DNA from: Actinobacillus lignieresii
GTDB lineage: Bacteria; Pseudomonadota; Gammaproteobacteria; Enterobacterales; Pasteurellaceae
NCBI RefSeq assembly: GCF_900444945.1
Contig: NZ_UFRM01000001.1
Location: forward strand, 630,501 to 694,500
Direction of reading: 5' to 3'
DNA length: 64,000 nt
This document shows, one piece after another, positions 30,512 to 40,546 of the stretch (positions are counted from its first letter, which is position 1; every line of letters starts with the position of its first letter). Under the pieces are notes generated by a model. That model saw only the letters and a list, made by a program, of their open reading frames with translations. It searched no databases and was not told the DNA's origin. The translations under genes were made by a program, and so were the position numbers.

Positions 30512-31458
30512 TATTTTTTCCCTCTAAACAGTAAATAGAGAAAAACAATCGTTCCGCAAATCCCGAAGATGGTCGAGATAGGTACTTCATAAGGCGCATT
30601 GACCACACGTCCGATAATGTCACAAAGTAAGACTAAGTTCGCGCCGAGTAATGCTACTGAAGGTAAATTCTGGCGTAAACGGTCACCGGCTAAACGAGAA
30701 ATGATATTAGGTACAACTAATCCGATAAACGGAATTTGTCCGACCGTAACTACAACCACCGCGGTAATCATTGCAACCACAATTAACGCAAACCAAGTCA
30801 TTTGGCGGTAATTGATACCTAAACTGGTACTGATATTTTGACCTAATCCGGCAATGCTGAGTTGTTCCGCCATAATATATACAAGGACGGCTAGCCCGGC
30901 TGTTAGCCATAATAATTCGTAACGCCCTGCTAAGATACCGGAAAAGTCGCCTGAGAACCAAACGGATAATAATTGTAAAGAGTCGGTTTCGTATGCGACG
31001 AAAGTAGTAATGGCCTCAATAATATTACCGAATACGATTCCGATGAGCGGAACCATCAACTTTTGATGGGGGGGTAATCGACGAAGCAACAGCATAAAAA
31101 TCCCCATACCGATTAATGCGCTTAACGTTGCAAAGGACATTTTCATAATAAGCGGTGTGGCAGGAAACATTAAGCTGGCAATTAAGATACCGATTGCCGC
31201 ACTTTGGCTGGCTCCAATCATACTGGGTTCAATAAAACGATTTTTAAGTACGATTTGAAGTACCATTCCGGCAATACCAAGTGTGGCACCGACAAGTACA
31301 ACGGCAAGCGTTCTGGGTAATCGACTGATAAAAAGTAATTCAAGCTGTTCGGTATGGGTGAAAAGATCTCTCCATTGGAAATCGGCAACCCCTACTGAAA
31401 TACTCAATAGAAAAAGTAAGACCAGAAATAAAAAATTTAAAGCGGTTAGTTTTTGCAT
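30511..31458 (-). CDS. Iron-siderophore ABC transporter permease (first)
   Basis: FecCD-family permease, 315 residues from the ATG at 31458 (MQKLTALNFLFLVLLF). The frame stays open to an ATG at 31515, but that would start inside a hairpin and add 19 unconserved residues. Family motifs: RLPRTLAVVLVGATLGIAGMVLQ and the coupling loop VGQIPFIGLVVPNIISRLAG. About nine membrane segments. It carries a 7-C tract that keeps frame. Confidence 0.88.
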   Translation of the reverse strand: MQKLTALNFLFLVLLFLLSISVGVADFQWRDLFTHTEQLELLFISRLPRTLAVVLVGATLGIAGMVLQIVLKNRFIEPSMIGASQSAAIGILIASLMFPATPLIMKMSFATLSALIGMGIFMLLLRRLPPHQKLMVPLIGIVFGNIIEAITTFVAYETDSLQLLSVWFSGDFSGILAGRYELLWLTAGLAVLVYIMAEQLSIAGLGQNISTSLGINYRQMTWFALIVVAMITAVVVVTVGQIPFIGLVVPNIISRLAGDRLRQNLPSVALLGANLVLLCDIIGRVVNAPYEVPISTIFGICGTIVFLYLLFRGKK

Positions 31459-31487
31459 TATTTTTATAGGGATATTAATAATCAACG

Positions 31488-31515
31488 ATGGCACATATAT
31501 TGAGATATGTGCCAT
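31488..31515 (-). promoter_or_regulatory. Intercistronic hairpin between binding protein and permease genes
   Basis: ATGGCACATAT and ATATGTGCCAT pair perfectly over 11 bp around a 6-nt loop, between the binding-protein stop and the first permease. No T-run follows on the minus strand. Such hairpins protect the upstream message from 3' decay so that the binding protein is made in excess; here that is an inference. Confidence 0.6.
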
Positions 31516-31544
31516 TTATCTATCTAACGGTTAAACTTTTTAAG

Positions 31545-32453
31545 TTATTTTGAAAATGCTTTTTTGATATTCGTCAGATCTTCACGCATTTGAGTTACAC
31601 CGCCTGCCGCTAAATATGCGGAGCTACTTAAATAAACCACTTGATTATTTTTCCAAGCGTTTGTTTGATGTACTAATGCATTATCCAGTACTTCGCGAGC
31701 CGTTTTGCCTTCTTCACCGATTGCAGCGGTACGATCTAACACGAATAACCAATCCGGATTCACTTTTTGTAATAATTCGAATGATACCGGTTGTCCGTGA
31801 CTTGTCCCTTTTTGTCCGACGTTTTCAATCGCCATCGGAATATCAAGAGCGGAGTGGATCCAACCTAAACGCCCTTTATTACCGAAAGCAGACATTTTTC
31901 CACCGTTTACAATCACAATTAAACCGTTACCTTTGCCTTTTACCGCCGATTTGGTTTCTTGAAGTAATGCTTCGATTTCCGTTTTTAATTGTGTCGCTTT
32001 TTCTTCTTTATTGAATAGCTTACCTAAATGTTCGATTTCTTGTAAGCCTGCTTGTAGCGTATTTAAATTGGTCGGAATACTTAAATCAATCGCATTTGAA
32101 ATGGTTTTTACATCATCTAATTTTGCGGCGGAACGTGTCGCGACAATAATAAGATCCGGTTTTAACGAATTTAATGCTTCTAAATTCGGCTCGAAAAACG
32201 TACCGATATTTACCGCTTTTTCAACCGCAGGTTTTAAATAAGGAAGGGTTTTAGTTACATCGGGACTACCTGCGATAGGCACGTCCAAATGAGATAAAAT
32301 ATCAATGGCAACCGCATCAAAAACGGCTAACTTAGCCGGTGTTTGAGTAAACGTTACATCGCCGCGAACAGTCGGAATAGTCACTTCTTTAGCCAATACG
32401 GATGTCGTAAGTGTCGCTGCAAGCGTTAAGCCGAATAATACTTTTTTAAACAT
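31545..32453 (-). CDS. Iron-siderophore ABC transporter, periplasmic binding protein
   Basis: Captures the ferric-siderophore and delivers it to the permeases. A 302-residue protein with a signal peptide (residues 1-21, ending VLA) and the class III binding-protein fold: TPAKLAVFDAVAIDILSHLDVP, then PNLEALNSLKPDLIIV, the long linking helix, and the C-terminal lobe with LLQKVNPDWLFVLDRTAA. No lipobox is visible, so it is probably soluble. I start at the ATG at 32453 (ribosome site AAGGA at 9 bases); the ATG at 32462 directly touches that site. It is most like the FatB/CeuE/YclQ group. Controlled by a Fur box. Confidence 0.9.
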   Translation of the reverse strand: MFKKVLFGLTLAATLTTSVLAKEVTIPTVRGDVTFTQTPAKLAVFDAVAIDILSHLDVPIAGSPDVTKTLPYLKPAVEKAVNIGTFFEPNLEALNSLKPDLIIVATRSAAKLDDVKTISNAIDLSIPTNLNTLQAGLQEIEHLGKLFNKEEKATQLKTEIEALLQETKSAVKGKGNGLIVIVNGGKMSAFGNKGRLGWIHSALDIPMAIENVGQKGTSHGQPVSFELLQKVNPDWLFVLDRTAAIGEEGKTAREVLDNALVHQTNAWKNNQVVYLSSSAYLAAGGVTQMREDLTNIKKAFSK

Positions 32454-32483
32454 AATGTACATTCCTTTAGTGAGTAGATGTAA

Positions 32484-32529
32484 TGAAAATGATTAGCAAT
32501 AATTCTATTCGGATTTTTTATAATGTAAA
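32484..32529 (-). promoter_or_regulatory. Promoter with Fur box for the siderophore ABC operon
   Basis: On the minus strand TTTACA (32529-32524), a 16-bp spacer and TAGAAT (32507-32502) form a good promoter. Directly downstream, TGCTAATCATTTTCA (32498-32484) matches the 7-1-7 Fur consensus at 12 of 14 positions, over the transcription start. Iron repression is expected. Confidence 0.8.
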
Positions 32530-32632
32530 GTAAAATTTAAGCGGTCGATTTTCACTGAATATTTGCAAATTTCAATTTATGCAAAATTCCGTTAAACTAA
32601 TTACTTATATCACTAACTAAAAGAGTATGAAT

Positions 32633-34096
32633 ATGCCTGAATACACGCCAACTAATAAAGAGAATTCAAGAGACAAGCAAGTGGAACAAATTGCGATTGC
32701 TCCTCACTCTATCGAAGCGGAACAAGCCGTATTAGGCGGTATTATGCTCAATAACGAACATTGGGATAACGTATCCGAACGTATTCAAGCCGGTGATTTT
32801 TATAACTATGCACATCGTACTATTTTCGAGCAAATGGTGGAGTTGGTACGCCATAATCAACCGATTGATATTATTACGTTAGATCAAGCGTTGAAAGATA
32901 AAGGCGTACTACAAGATGTAGGCGGTTTTGCCTATTTGGCAGAGTTATCTAAGAACACGCCGAGTGCGGCGAATATCCTTGCTTATGCCGATATTGTCCG
33001 TGACCGTTCGGATCTACGAGGGGTGATTTCGGCCGGTAATCAAATTGCGGAAATGGCCTATCATACCAAAGGCAGAAGTTCAAAAGACGTGCTGGATGAA
33101 GCTGAGCGAATTGTGTTTGAAATCGCAGAGAAACGTAATTCGGCGAATGAAGGCCCGCAAAAGATTGATGATATTTTAATTAATACGCTTGCTCGTATCG
33201 AAATGCTTTCTAAAAATCGTCATAACGGCGGAGTAACGGGGGTTTCAACCGGTTTCCTCGATTTAAATAAAAAAACCGCAGGTTTACAACCGTCGGATTT
33301 AATTATCGTTGCGGCGCGTCCGTCTATGGGGAAAACTACGTTTGCGATGAACTTATGTGAAAATGCTTCGTTACTGGATGTAGAAGATCCGAATGATTTG
33401 GACGAATACGGTAATCCTCGCAAAAAGCCGGCGAAACCGGTACTGATTTTCAGTCTTGAGATGCCGGCGGACCAAATTATGATGCGTATGTTGGCTTCGC
33501 TCTCTCGCGTGGATCAAACGAAAATCCGAACCGGACAAATTCATGACGATGAAGATTGGGCGAAAATATCCAGTACGATGGCAATCTTGCAAGAGCGCAA
33601 AAATATCTATATTGACGACAGTTCCGGCTTAACGCCGACCGAATTACGTTCTCGTGCAAGACGTGTATATCGTGAGAACGGCGGGCTAAGTATGATCATG
33701 GTGGACTATCTACAGTTAATGCGTGCGCCGGCGTTTTCCGATAACCGAACCCTAGAGATTGCCGAAATTTCTCGATCTCTGAAAGCGTTGGCAAAAGAAT
33801 TACAAGTGCCGGTTGTCGCACTTTCTCAGTTAAACCGAAGTTTGGAACAACGCGCCGATAAACGACCGGTAAACTCGGATTTACGTGAATCCGGCTCTAT
33901 CGAGCAAGATGCGGACTTAATTATGTTTATTTATCGTGATGAAGTGTATAACGATAATTCCGATTTAAAAGGTATTGCCGAAATTATTATCGGTAAGCAG
34001 CGTAACGGTCCGATTGGACGAGTGCGTTTAACTTTCCAAGGACAATATTCAAGATTTGATAACTATACAGGCGGAGCCTATGACGATGAGTACTAA
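32633..34096 (+). CDS. dnaB: Replicative DNA helicase DnaB
   Basis: Hexameric 5'-3' helicase of the replication fork. N-terminal DnaG-interacting domain ([16 protein letters not shown] near residue 25), then the RecA-like motor with Walker [11 protein letters not shown] near 226, Walker [11 protein letters not shown] and the arginine-finger region. 487 residues; no intein. I prefer the ATG at 32633 since the AAGAG site is 7 bases before it; the ATG at 32627 is too close to that site. Followed by ycgL (overlapping) and nrdR. Confidence 0.95.
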   Translation: MPEYTPTNKENSRDKQVEQIAIAPHSIEAEQAVLGGIMLNNEHWDNVSERIQAGDFYNYAHRTIFEQMVELVRHNQPIDIITLDQALKDKGVLQDVGGFAYLAELSKNTPSAANILAYADIVRDRSDLRGVISAGNQIAEMAYHTKGRSSKDVLDEAERIVFEIAEKRNSANEGPQKIDDILINTLARIEMLSKNRHNGGVTGVSTGFLDLNKKTAGLQPSDLIIVAARPSMGKTTFAMNLCENASLLDVEDPNDLDEYGNPRKKPAKPVLIFSLEMPADQIMMRMLASLSRVDQTKIRTGQIHDDEDWAKISSTMAILQERKNIYIDDSSGLTPTELRSRARRVYRENGGLSMIMVDYLQLMRAPAFSDNRTLEIAEISRSLKALAKELQVPVVALSQLNRSLEQRADKRPVNSDLRESGSIEQDADLIMFIYRDEVYNDNSDLKGIAEIIIGKQRNGPIGRVRLTFQGQYSRFDNYTGGAYDDEY

Positions 34097-34373
34097 TCTC
34101 TGTGCGATTTATAAAAGCCCGAAAAGAGAAGGAATGTTTCTGTATGTGGCAAAACGAGACCAATTTGACAATGTTCCAGAAGCGTTACGTCAAATGTTCG
34201 GTAAACCGCAATTTGTGATGCTTTTTAATTTAAACGGTGAAAAGCAGCTCAAGCGGTCAAAAAATGAAGAAGTTTTGCAAGCGATCCAAACACAAGGCTT
34301 TTTCCTACAGATGCCGCCTCCACCGGAAAATTTGCTCAAAACATTCCTTGAACAGCATAAAGGGGGGAACTAA
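34086..34373 (+). CDS. ycgL: YcgL-domain protein
   Basis: A 95-residue protein of the YcgL family (DUF709): [21 protein letters not shown] at the start, a central [16 protein letters not shown] motif and a proline-rich [13 protein letters not shown] near the end. Function unknown, small alpha/beta fold. The ATG at 34086 lies inside the last codons of dnaB (11-base overlap), and its stop overlaps the nrdR ATG by one base, so three genes form a coupled operon. Confidence 0.88.
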   Translation: MSTNLCAIYKSPKREGMFLYVAKRDQFDNVPEALRQMFGKPQFVMLFNLNGEKQLKRSKNEEVLQAIQTQGFFLQMPPPPENLLKTFLEQHKGGN

Positions 34374-34822
34374 TGCACTGCCCGTTTTGTGCCGCGGAAG
34401 AAACCAAAGTTGTAGATTCTCGTCTTGCTGCGGACGGTTATCAAATTCGTCGCCGTCGTGAATGTACCAGCTGTAAAGAACGTTTTACGACATTTGAGTC
34501 TGCGGAATTAGTCGTACCTTATATTGTAAAAAATAACGGTAACCGCGTTCCGTTCGATGCAAATAAATTACGAGTCAGCTTAAATCGTGCGCTGGAAAAG
34601 CGTCCGGTTAGTGCGGATGATGTGGAAAAAGCTATCAGTAAAATTATTATTCAGCTTCAATCAACCGGTGAGAGAGAAGTACCGAGTAAATTAGTCGGTA
34701 GCCTTGCTATGGATGCGCTAAAGCAATTGGATAAGGTTGCCTATATTCGATTTGCTTCGGTATATCTCAGCTTTGATGATATTGAAGAGTTTACTAAAGA
34801 AATTGAGAAGTTAAGAGAATAG
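34373..34822 (+). CDS. nrdR: Transcriptional repressor NrdR
   Basis: Nucleotide-sensing repressor of ribonucleotide reductase genes. The N-terminal zinc ribbon is visible (Cys3-x2-Cys6 in CPFC and Cys31-x2-Cys34 in CTSC, with [13 protein letters not shown]), followed by an ATP-cone ([24 protein letters not shown], residues about 46-70). Length 149 is exactly typical. One-base overlap with ycgL. Confidence 0.97.
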   Translation: MHCPFCAAEETKVVDSRLAADGYQIRRRRECTSCKERFTTFESAELVVPYIVKNNGNRVPFDANKLRVSLNRALEKRPVSADDVEKAISKIIIQLQSTGEREVPSKLVGSLAMDALKQLDKVAYIRFASVYLSFDDIEEFTKEIEKLRE

Positions 34823-34882
34823 AGAATATTACGAGCATACGACGGTATTTTTGTCGTCTCTTTTAGCGCTTCTATCGAAATG

Positions 34883-34927
34883 CAAGCGGTTGATTTTTGT
34901 TAAATTTTTACAAAAATCAACCGCTTG
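34883..34927. terminator. USS-like inverted pair between nrdR and lysC
   Basis: CAAGCGGTTGATTTTTGT faces ACAAAAATCAACCGCTTG in an 18-bp perfect stem between converging genes. Confidence 0.75.
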
Positions 34928-34947
34928 TTTATATTTGGAGTTTACGT

Positions 34948-36300
34948 TTATTCAAATAGTCCGGCGTGAAGTGCGCGAACCACTTCGTCCGCTTCGTCAT
35001 TTTTAATAAGCGTACAAACGTTGTTTGTGCTTGCGCCGTAGCTAATTAAGCGAATATTGAAATTCTCAATCGTATGGAATAACTGTTTAGCCACACCGGC
35101 TTGCGTATGTAAATTATTACCGATAATTGCGATTAACGCTAAATCGTTTTCCACTTGTACGTGGCAATAAGCGTTTAATTCGTCCAGTAATTCTTTTGAT
35201 AACATATCCGCACCGGATGATGCCGAACCGGTTTTATCCAAAGTTAATGCTACGCTGACTTCCGATGTAGTAATTACATCTACCGAAATTTTGTGTTTTG
35301 CCAGAATAGCGAACACGTTAGCTAAAAAGCCCTGAGCGTGAAGCATTGATAGGCTGGATAGCGTTAATAATGTTTGGTGACGACGTAACGCAATTGCACG
35401 GAACGTCGGGCGCGGTTGCGGATCACGCGTTACCCAAGTACCGCCTTGTTCCGGTGCTTTGCTTGAGCCGACATATACAGGAATGTTGCTGCGTACGGCA
35501 GGTAATAAAGTTGCAGGATGTAGCACTTTTGCACCGAAAGTCGCCATTTCCGCCGCTTCGTTAAATGCCATGGTATCAATACGCTGTGCATTTGGTACGA
35601 CACGCGGATCGGTTGTATAAATACCCGGTACGTCCGTCCAAATTAATACGTCATTCGCATTTAGCACTTCCGCTAATAATGCCGCAGAGTAATCCGAGCC
35701 GCCACGACCTAAAGTGGTCGTTTTACCCTCATCATCTCGACCGATAAAACCTTGAGTAATCACGACATTACCTGCTGCAATTAGCGGTTTAATAATCGCA
35801 TCGGATTGCTGTTGCGTTTTTTCGTCATTTGGTGCGGCTTTTCCATAATTGCTATTTGTCGCGACAATGTCACGCACATCTACCCATACTGCCGGGAAAT
35901 TACGTTCTTTTAGCAACTGAGTAAAAATTTTAGTGGACATCATTTCACCGTGACAGATTAATTCATCGGTTAAAGCGTTGGATGTCGCAAGACTTGCAGA
36001 TTCCGCTAATGCGGCGATATGTTGTAATAATTCGTCGATTTCAGCGGAAACTTCACTTTGATTTTGTAATTTTTCAATGATGTTGTATTGAATGGTACGT
36101 ACCGCATCCAAGATTTCTTCACGACGTTCTTTTTCACAACCGTTCGCTAATTCTACTAAATAATTAGTTACGCCTGCAGACGCAGAAAGTACGACAACAC
36201 GCGTATTGGCATCTGATGTTACGATATTCGCACAAGATGTCATTGCGTCGAAATTTGCTACACTGGTTCCACCGAATTTTGCAACCGAAAGATGAGACAT
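34948..36300 (-). CDS. lysC: Aspartokinase III, lysine-sensitive
   Basis: First step of the aspartate pathway (lysine, methionine, threonine, diaminopimelate). Kinase domain start VAKFGGTSVANFDAM (residues 6-20), the TLGRGGSDYSAALLAEVL motif near 197, and two C-terminal ACT domains (from about residue 300) that bind lysine. The 450-residue monofunctional form fits LysC rather than the bifunctional ThrA or MetL. It is preceded by a lysine riboswitch, so it is controlled both by RNA and by feedback. Confidence 0.95.
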   Translation of the reverse strand: MSHLSVAKFGGTSVANFDAMTSCANIVTSDANTRVVVLSASAGVTNYLVELANGCEKERREEILDAVRTIQYNIIEKLQNQSEVSAEIDELLQHIAALAESASLATSNALTDELICHGEMMSTKIFTQLLKERNFPAVWVDVRDIVATNSNYGKAAPNDEKTQQQSDAIIKPLIAAGNVVITQGFIGRDDEGKTTTLGRGGSDYSAALLAEVLNANDVLIWTDVPGIYTTDPRVVPNAQRIDTMAFNEAAEMATFGAKVLHPATLLPAVRSNIPVYVGSSKAPEQGGTWVTRDPQPRPTFRAIALRRHQTLLTLSSLSMLHAQGFLANVFAILAKHKISVDVITTSEVSVALTLDKTGSASSGADMLSKELLDELNAYCHVQVENDLALIAIIGNNLHTQAGVAKQLFHTIENFNIRLISYGASTNNVCTLIKNDEADEVVRALHAGLFE

Positions 36301-36421
36301 AATAAGAATTTCCTATAAATCAAAAATAATAGATGATATGTGTAGTGGATATTCGAAAGGAAATTGAGTAGATTAGGCGGTTTGATTTAAGAACCAATTA
36401 ATCAGAGCACTCCATTTAAAC

Positions 36422-36578
36422 TTGCGTTAAATGACAGCTGATAGGATTCAACCTGACTCAGCCGATGTTCATTCCAGTCTAGTGAATTCACACCTCGGCA
36501 AGCACTCCCATCATTTAATCCTCAAACGGCCCTAGTTGCCTTGGATTAAACTGCCTGAGTGTTGCGCCTCTCCCGCAA
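36422..36578 (-). ncRNA. Lysine riboswitch (L box) in the lysC leader
   Basis: Read on the minus strand, the leader shows the conserved L-box blocks in order: AGAGGCGC (36571-36564), GCCGAGGTG (36499-36491) and TCGGCTGA (36465-36458). P1 closes with TTGCG (36578-36574) and CGCAA (36426-36422). The 120 bases between the aptamer and the lysC ATG hold no hairpin with a T-run, so the output may be translational or may use another site. Confidence 0.9.
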
Positions 36579-36625
36579 TGATAAAATCATTACTTCCTTC
36601 CGTAATAGTACGGAAAGCACGTATA

Positions 36626-36654
36626 GAAATACCTTTTTCTTATAAAGGTGTCAA
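36626..36654 (-). promoter_or_regulatory. Likely lysC promoter
   Basis: On the minus strand, TTGACA (36654-36649) lies 17 bp before TATTTC (36631-36626), about 45 bases before the riboswitch. The -35 is perfect, the -10 weak. A small hairpin TTCCGTA/TACGGAA follows. Confidence 0.5.
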
Positions 36655-36795
36655 ACGATATTTATTCGGAATGATAAGAATGCTTAAGGATTGGGCTAAT
36701 TTGAGAAGAATTAGGCTTGAAAATAAAAGAGGTCGGATCTTTAATTCGGCTTTATAAAAAAATTAAATGTTTCCGGCCTCGATAAGGGAGATTAA

Positions 36796-37131
36796 TTATT
36801 TTTCATTTTTTTCCGATGCGGCCGTTTTATGCGCCGCCATTTTTTGGCGGATTTCACGGCGTTGTTTTGAAAGTTCGGCATTGCGAATCATATAGTCGTC
36901 CACACGATTTTCATAATCGTCACGCATATTCGCAATAATGGCACGAATGTCTTCCACCGTCATCGAATCGCTAATATATTGATTCAAGTTATCTAAAAGT
37001 AATACGCGTTTTTGGTTATCGCGAATTTTGCGATCATTGTCCGCCGTTTCACGATGGAGTTTGTTTTTTAAACGGTATAGATGAACATAATCCAACATAT
37101 CTTGGAAAGATTGTTTTTTAACATCAGCCAT
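36796..37131 (-). CDS. DUF496 (YeeX-like) coiled-coil protein
   Basis: A 111-residue charged helical protein of the DUF496/YeeX family ([24 protein letters not shown], then [16 protein letters not shown]). Function unknown. I use the ATG at 37131 (MADVKKQSF) with a GAGG ribosome site 8 bases before; the frame stays open to 37200 but adds unconserved residues. The next gene, ppx, is divergent, with 208 bases between them. Confidence 0.85.
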   Translation of the reverse strand: MADVKKQSFQDMLDYVHLYRLKNKLHRETADNDRKIRDNQKRVLLLDNLNQYISDSMTVEDIRAIIANMRDDYENRVDDYMIRNAELSKQRREIRQKMAAHKTAASEKNEK

Positions 37132-37339
37132 TTGAAGATCCTCTTGGTTAGTAAATATTAAAACTAATCGAATCCTAGACTTTTTAATTTGATTCGTCAA
37201 AATGTTTTATTCCACTTTACTTATTTGTTCAAAGAAACAACGATACCGTCAAATTAATGAAGAAATTTTCTATCGATTCGTAGTAAAAATGATAGAATCT
37301 TAATATTTATCTTCATCGTTTGTTTATAAGGATATTTTT

Positions 37340-38848
37340 ATGTCGTCGTCTAAACAATTAATGCCGAGAGAGTTTGCTGCGATCGATTTGGGATCGAACA
37401 GCTTTCATATGATTGTGGCACGCATTGTAAACGGTTCAATCCAAATACTTTCACGTTTGAAGCGTCGAGTTCGCTTGGCGGACGGTTTAGATGAAAATCG
37501 TATTTTGAGTCAAGAAGCGATTACAAGAGGCGTAGAATGTTTAGCGTTATTTGCCGATCGTTTGCAAGGATTTTCTGCGGAAAACGTGAAGGTGGTCGGG
37601 ACTTATACTTTGCGTCGGGCGATTAATAATGAAGACTTTTTAACACAAGCGGCTGAAGTATTTCCGTTCCCTATTCAAATCATTTCGGGGCAAGAAGAAG
37701 CGCGCTTAATTTATTCCGGAGTCAGTCATACTCAACCTGAACGCGGACGAAAGTTTGTGGTGGATATCGGCGGCGGTTCGACGGAGATGACGATTGGCGA
37801 TAATTTTACGCCGTTACGTGCCGAGAGCCGTCATATGGGATGCGTGAGCTTTGCCAAACGATTTTTTGCAAAGGGCGAGTTAAACATTGAACGTTTTGAC
37901 AGCGCTTATCAACTTGCAATGGAAAAAATCGAAGATTTGGCTTGGGAATATCGTCAGCTCGGTTGGCAACACGTTTTAGGTTCGTCAGGTACGATAAAAA
38001 CCGTACAAAAAGTTTTAATTGCGAACGGTTACCGTGACGGATTAATTACGGAAGAACGTTTACAGGCTTTAATCGACGATTGTTTACGTTTTAATTCGTT
38101 AAATAGCATCCAGATGAAGGGGTTACTTGAGGAACGAGCCGACGTTTTAGTTCCCGGATTAGCTATTTTGCTCGCGCTTTTCCATACTTTCAGAATCGAA
38201 TCGATGCGTTATTCCGACGGAGCTTTGCGAGAAGGCGTGATGTACGGGTTAGAGAAAAGTTTTCAAGTCGGCGATATTAGACAGCGTACTGCAGAAGCAT
38301 TGGCGGAGCAGTTTAATATCGATCAGCAACAGGCGAATCGAGTGGAACATACGGCATTGGAATTGTTCGAGCAAGTGAAAAGTTGGCGTAACCGTCGCCA
38401 AACGGCGGAATTGTCGAGTATGCTGAAATGGGCGAGTTTGTTGCATGAAATCGGGATCGTCATCAATCATAACGGCGTTAATAGACATTCCGCTTATATT
38501 ATTGCGAATCGAGACTTACCCGGATTCGATTTTGAACAGCAGAATTTATTAGCAACCTTAATGCGCTTTCATCTTAAAGGTTTCAAACGTAGCGATATTC
38601 GTAGTACCAATCGTTATCAGCATCGCGATATTCTTACCTTACTAAGATTATTCAGATTGGCCGTTTTACTTAATCGTTCTCGTCAAGCGACGGTAACCTC
38701 TAAAATCTTAAACTTGCATATTGATAATAACGAATGGTTTCTCTCGTTCGATTCGGGTTTTTTAGCTAAAAATCCTCTCGTTCTGGCAGACTTGGAAGAA
38801 GAAAAAAAATATTTGTCTTCTCTAGGCTTAGTACTCAATGTGGGTTAG
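37340..38848 (+). CDS. ppx: Exopolyphosphatase / pppGpp phosphohydrolase family protein
   Basis: Member of the Ppx/GppA family that removes terminal phosphate from polyphosphate or pppGpp. Actin-like ATPase fold: AAIDLGSNSFHMIVA at residues 14-28, GQEEARLIYSG near 117, and DIGGGSTEM near 140. The C-terminal HD-like helical domain (HEIGIVINHNGVNRHSAY near 372) is complete; 502 residues. Ppx rather than GppA is inferred from the length and C-terminal domain; the assignment is not certain. Confidence 0.88.
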   Translation: MSSSKQLMPREFAAIDLGSNSFHMIVARIVNGSIQILSRLKRRVRLADGLDENRILSQEAITRGVECLALFADRLQGFSAENVKVVGTYTLRRAINNEDFLTQAAEVFPFPIQIISGQEEARLIYSGVSHTQPERGRKFVVDIGGGSTEMTIGDNFTPLRAESRHMGCVSFAKRFFAKGELNIERFDSAYQLAMEKIEDLAWEYRQLGWQHVLGSSGTIKTVQKVLIANGYRDGLITEERLQALIDDCLRFNSLNSIQMKGLLEERADVLVPGLAILLALFHTFRIESMRYSDGALREGVMYGLEKSFQVGDIRQRTAEALAEQFNIDQQQANRVEHTALELFEQVKSWRNRRQTAELSSMLKWASLLHEIGIVINHNGVNRHSAYIIANRDLPGFDFEQQNLLATLMRFHLKGFKRSDIRSTNRYQHRDILTLLRLFRLAVLLNRSRQATVTSKILNLHIDNNEWFLSFDSGFLAKNPLVLADLEEEKKYLSSLGLVLNVG

Positions 38849-38858
38849 TCCTGTCAAA

Positions 38859-38890
38859 GAGGCATAAATGTTTATGCCTCGCGTTTTATA
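38859..38890 (+). terminator. ppx terminator
   Basis: GAGGCATAAA and TTATGCCTC with a short loop, then GCGTTTTAT, 10 bases after the ppx stop. Confidence 0.7.
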
Positions 38891-39027
38891 AAATTTTGAT
38901 CTAGTTCTCATTTTTCCCTTTTCTTCCTTGTTATTTCTAAGATAAGTCTTTAACCTACTATTATTGGAGTATATCTTCATTTATGGAGTGTTTGCTGAAT
39001 TGATACGGCAATCTATGTAATAGTTAA

Positions 39028-39516
<489 letters not shown>

Positions 39517-39525
39517 GAGGCGCAA

Positions 39526-40398
39526 ATGTCTGCTCGAGGTAAAATATTAGATACAATCGGTGCGTTACAAACCAGCCTGACCAAAACGGAAAAGAAAATC
39601 GCATCGGCGATTTTGGCTCAGCCTGAAATTTTAAGTCAGAATTCTCTTTCTGAGGTTGCCAAGCAATTGGATGTCGGTGAAGCTACCTTTATTCGATTTT
39701 GTAGAACGCTGGGTTTTAAAGGCTATACCGATTTTAAACTGGATTTGGCCATCGAATTAGCCACGCAAGAAAAACGCAGTAATTCCATTTTTGATACGGA
39801 TGTATCGGAAAGCGATACGCCGAAAGAAATTGCGGTTAAATTGCAAAGCAGTTTAAATAATGTGATTGCGGAAACAATCAATCTATTGGATTTCCAAGAG
39901 TTGGAATATGTGGTTGAGGAATTACAAAAAGCGCAACGTATTTTCTTATTCGGTGTCGGATCGTCGGGGCTTACCGCAGAAGATGCCAAACATAAATTGA
40001 TGCGTATCGGCTTACAAACCGATGCGGTTACCAATAACCACTTTATGTATATGCAGGCATCATTGTTACGTGAAGGCGATGTTGTGATCGGTATCAGCCA
40101 TTCCGGTTATTCCGACGAGGTAATCAGTGCGTTGAAAATCGCACGAAAAAATCATGCGAAAACCATTGCGATTACTCATCATATTCGTTCGCCGATTACC
40201 AATGTGGCGGATTATGTGTTGATTAACGGTAATCGACAAGGTCATATGCAAGGAGATTCGATCGGGACCAAAATGGCGCAATTGTTTGTACTTGATCTGA
40301 TTTACTCGCTCTTGGTTAAAGCGGAGCCGGAAAAATCGATTCAGCAAAAACAAAAAACTTTAGACGTAATCTTAGAACAACGCGTTCACGGTCGATAA
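39526..40398 (+). CDS. MurR/RpiR-family transcriptional regulator
   Basis: A 290-residue sugar-phosphate-responsive regulator: an N-terminal helix-turn-helix (SEVAKQLDVGEATFIRFCRTLGFKGYTDFK, split here at residues about 42-71) and a C-terminal SIS domain (IFLFGVGSSGLTAEDAKHKL near 140; GISHSGYSDEVISALKIA near 186). In H. influenzae the sialic-acid regulator SiaR (NanR) is of this family, and the upstream yhcH-like gene makes a similar role plausible. That is inference only. Confidence 0.88.
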   Translation: MSARGKILDTIGALQTSLTKTEKKIASAILAQPEILSQNSLSEVAKQLDVGEATFIRFCRTLGFKGYTDFKLDLAIELATQEKRSNSIFDTDVSESDTPKEIAVKLQSSLNNVIAETINLLDFQELEYVVEELQKAQRIFLFGVGSSGLTAEDAKHKLMRIGLQTDAVTNNHFMYMQASLLREGDVVIGISHSGYSDEVISALKIARKNHAKTIAITHHIRSPITNVADYVLINGNRQGHMQGDSIGTKMAQLFVLDLIYSLLVKAEPEKSIQQKQKTLDVILEQRVHGR

Positions 40399-40408
40399 TC
40401 GATAAATT

Positions 40409-40452
40409 ACAAGCGGTCGAATTTGCAGAAATTTTTGTAAATTTGACCGCTT
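40409..40452 (+). terminator. USS inverted pair after the rpiR gene
   Basis: ACAAGCGGTCGAATTTGCA faces AAATTTGACCGCTTA 11 bases after the regulator's stop. Confidence 0.7.
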
Positions 40453-40546
40453 ACTTTTTTTCCGTAAAAAAGTACTTTTAAAGTAGCGAATATTTTCGCT
40501 AGAATGGCTAAATCAGTTTTTAAAAACACACAAAGAGGCAAACACA

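Noticed and set aside
31068..31074. Seven-G tract inside the first siderophore permease gene as a phase-variation site
   Set aside because: The frame is intact and a 7-base tract is short; it encodes conserved proline codons.
36536..36757. A 73-codon open frame on the plus strand upstream of lysC
   Set aside because: It lies opposite the lysine riboswitch and lysC promoter, has no ribosome site, and has no family resemblance.
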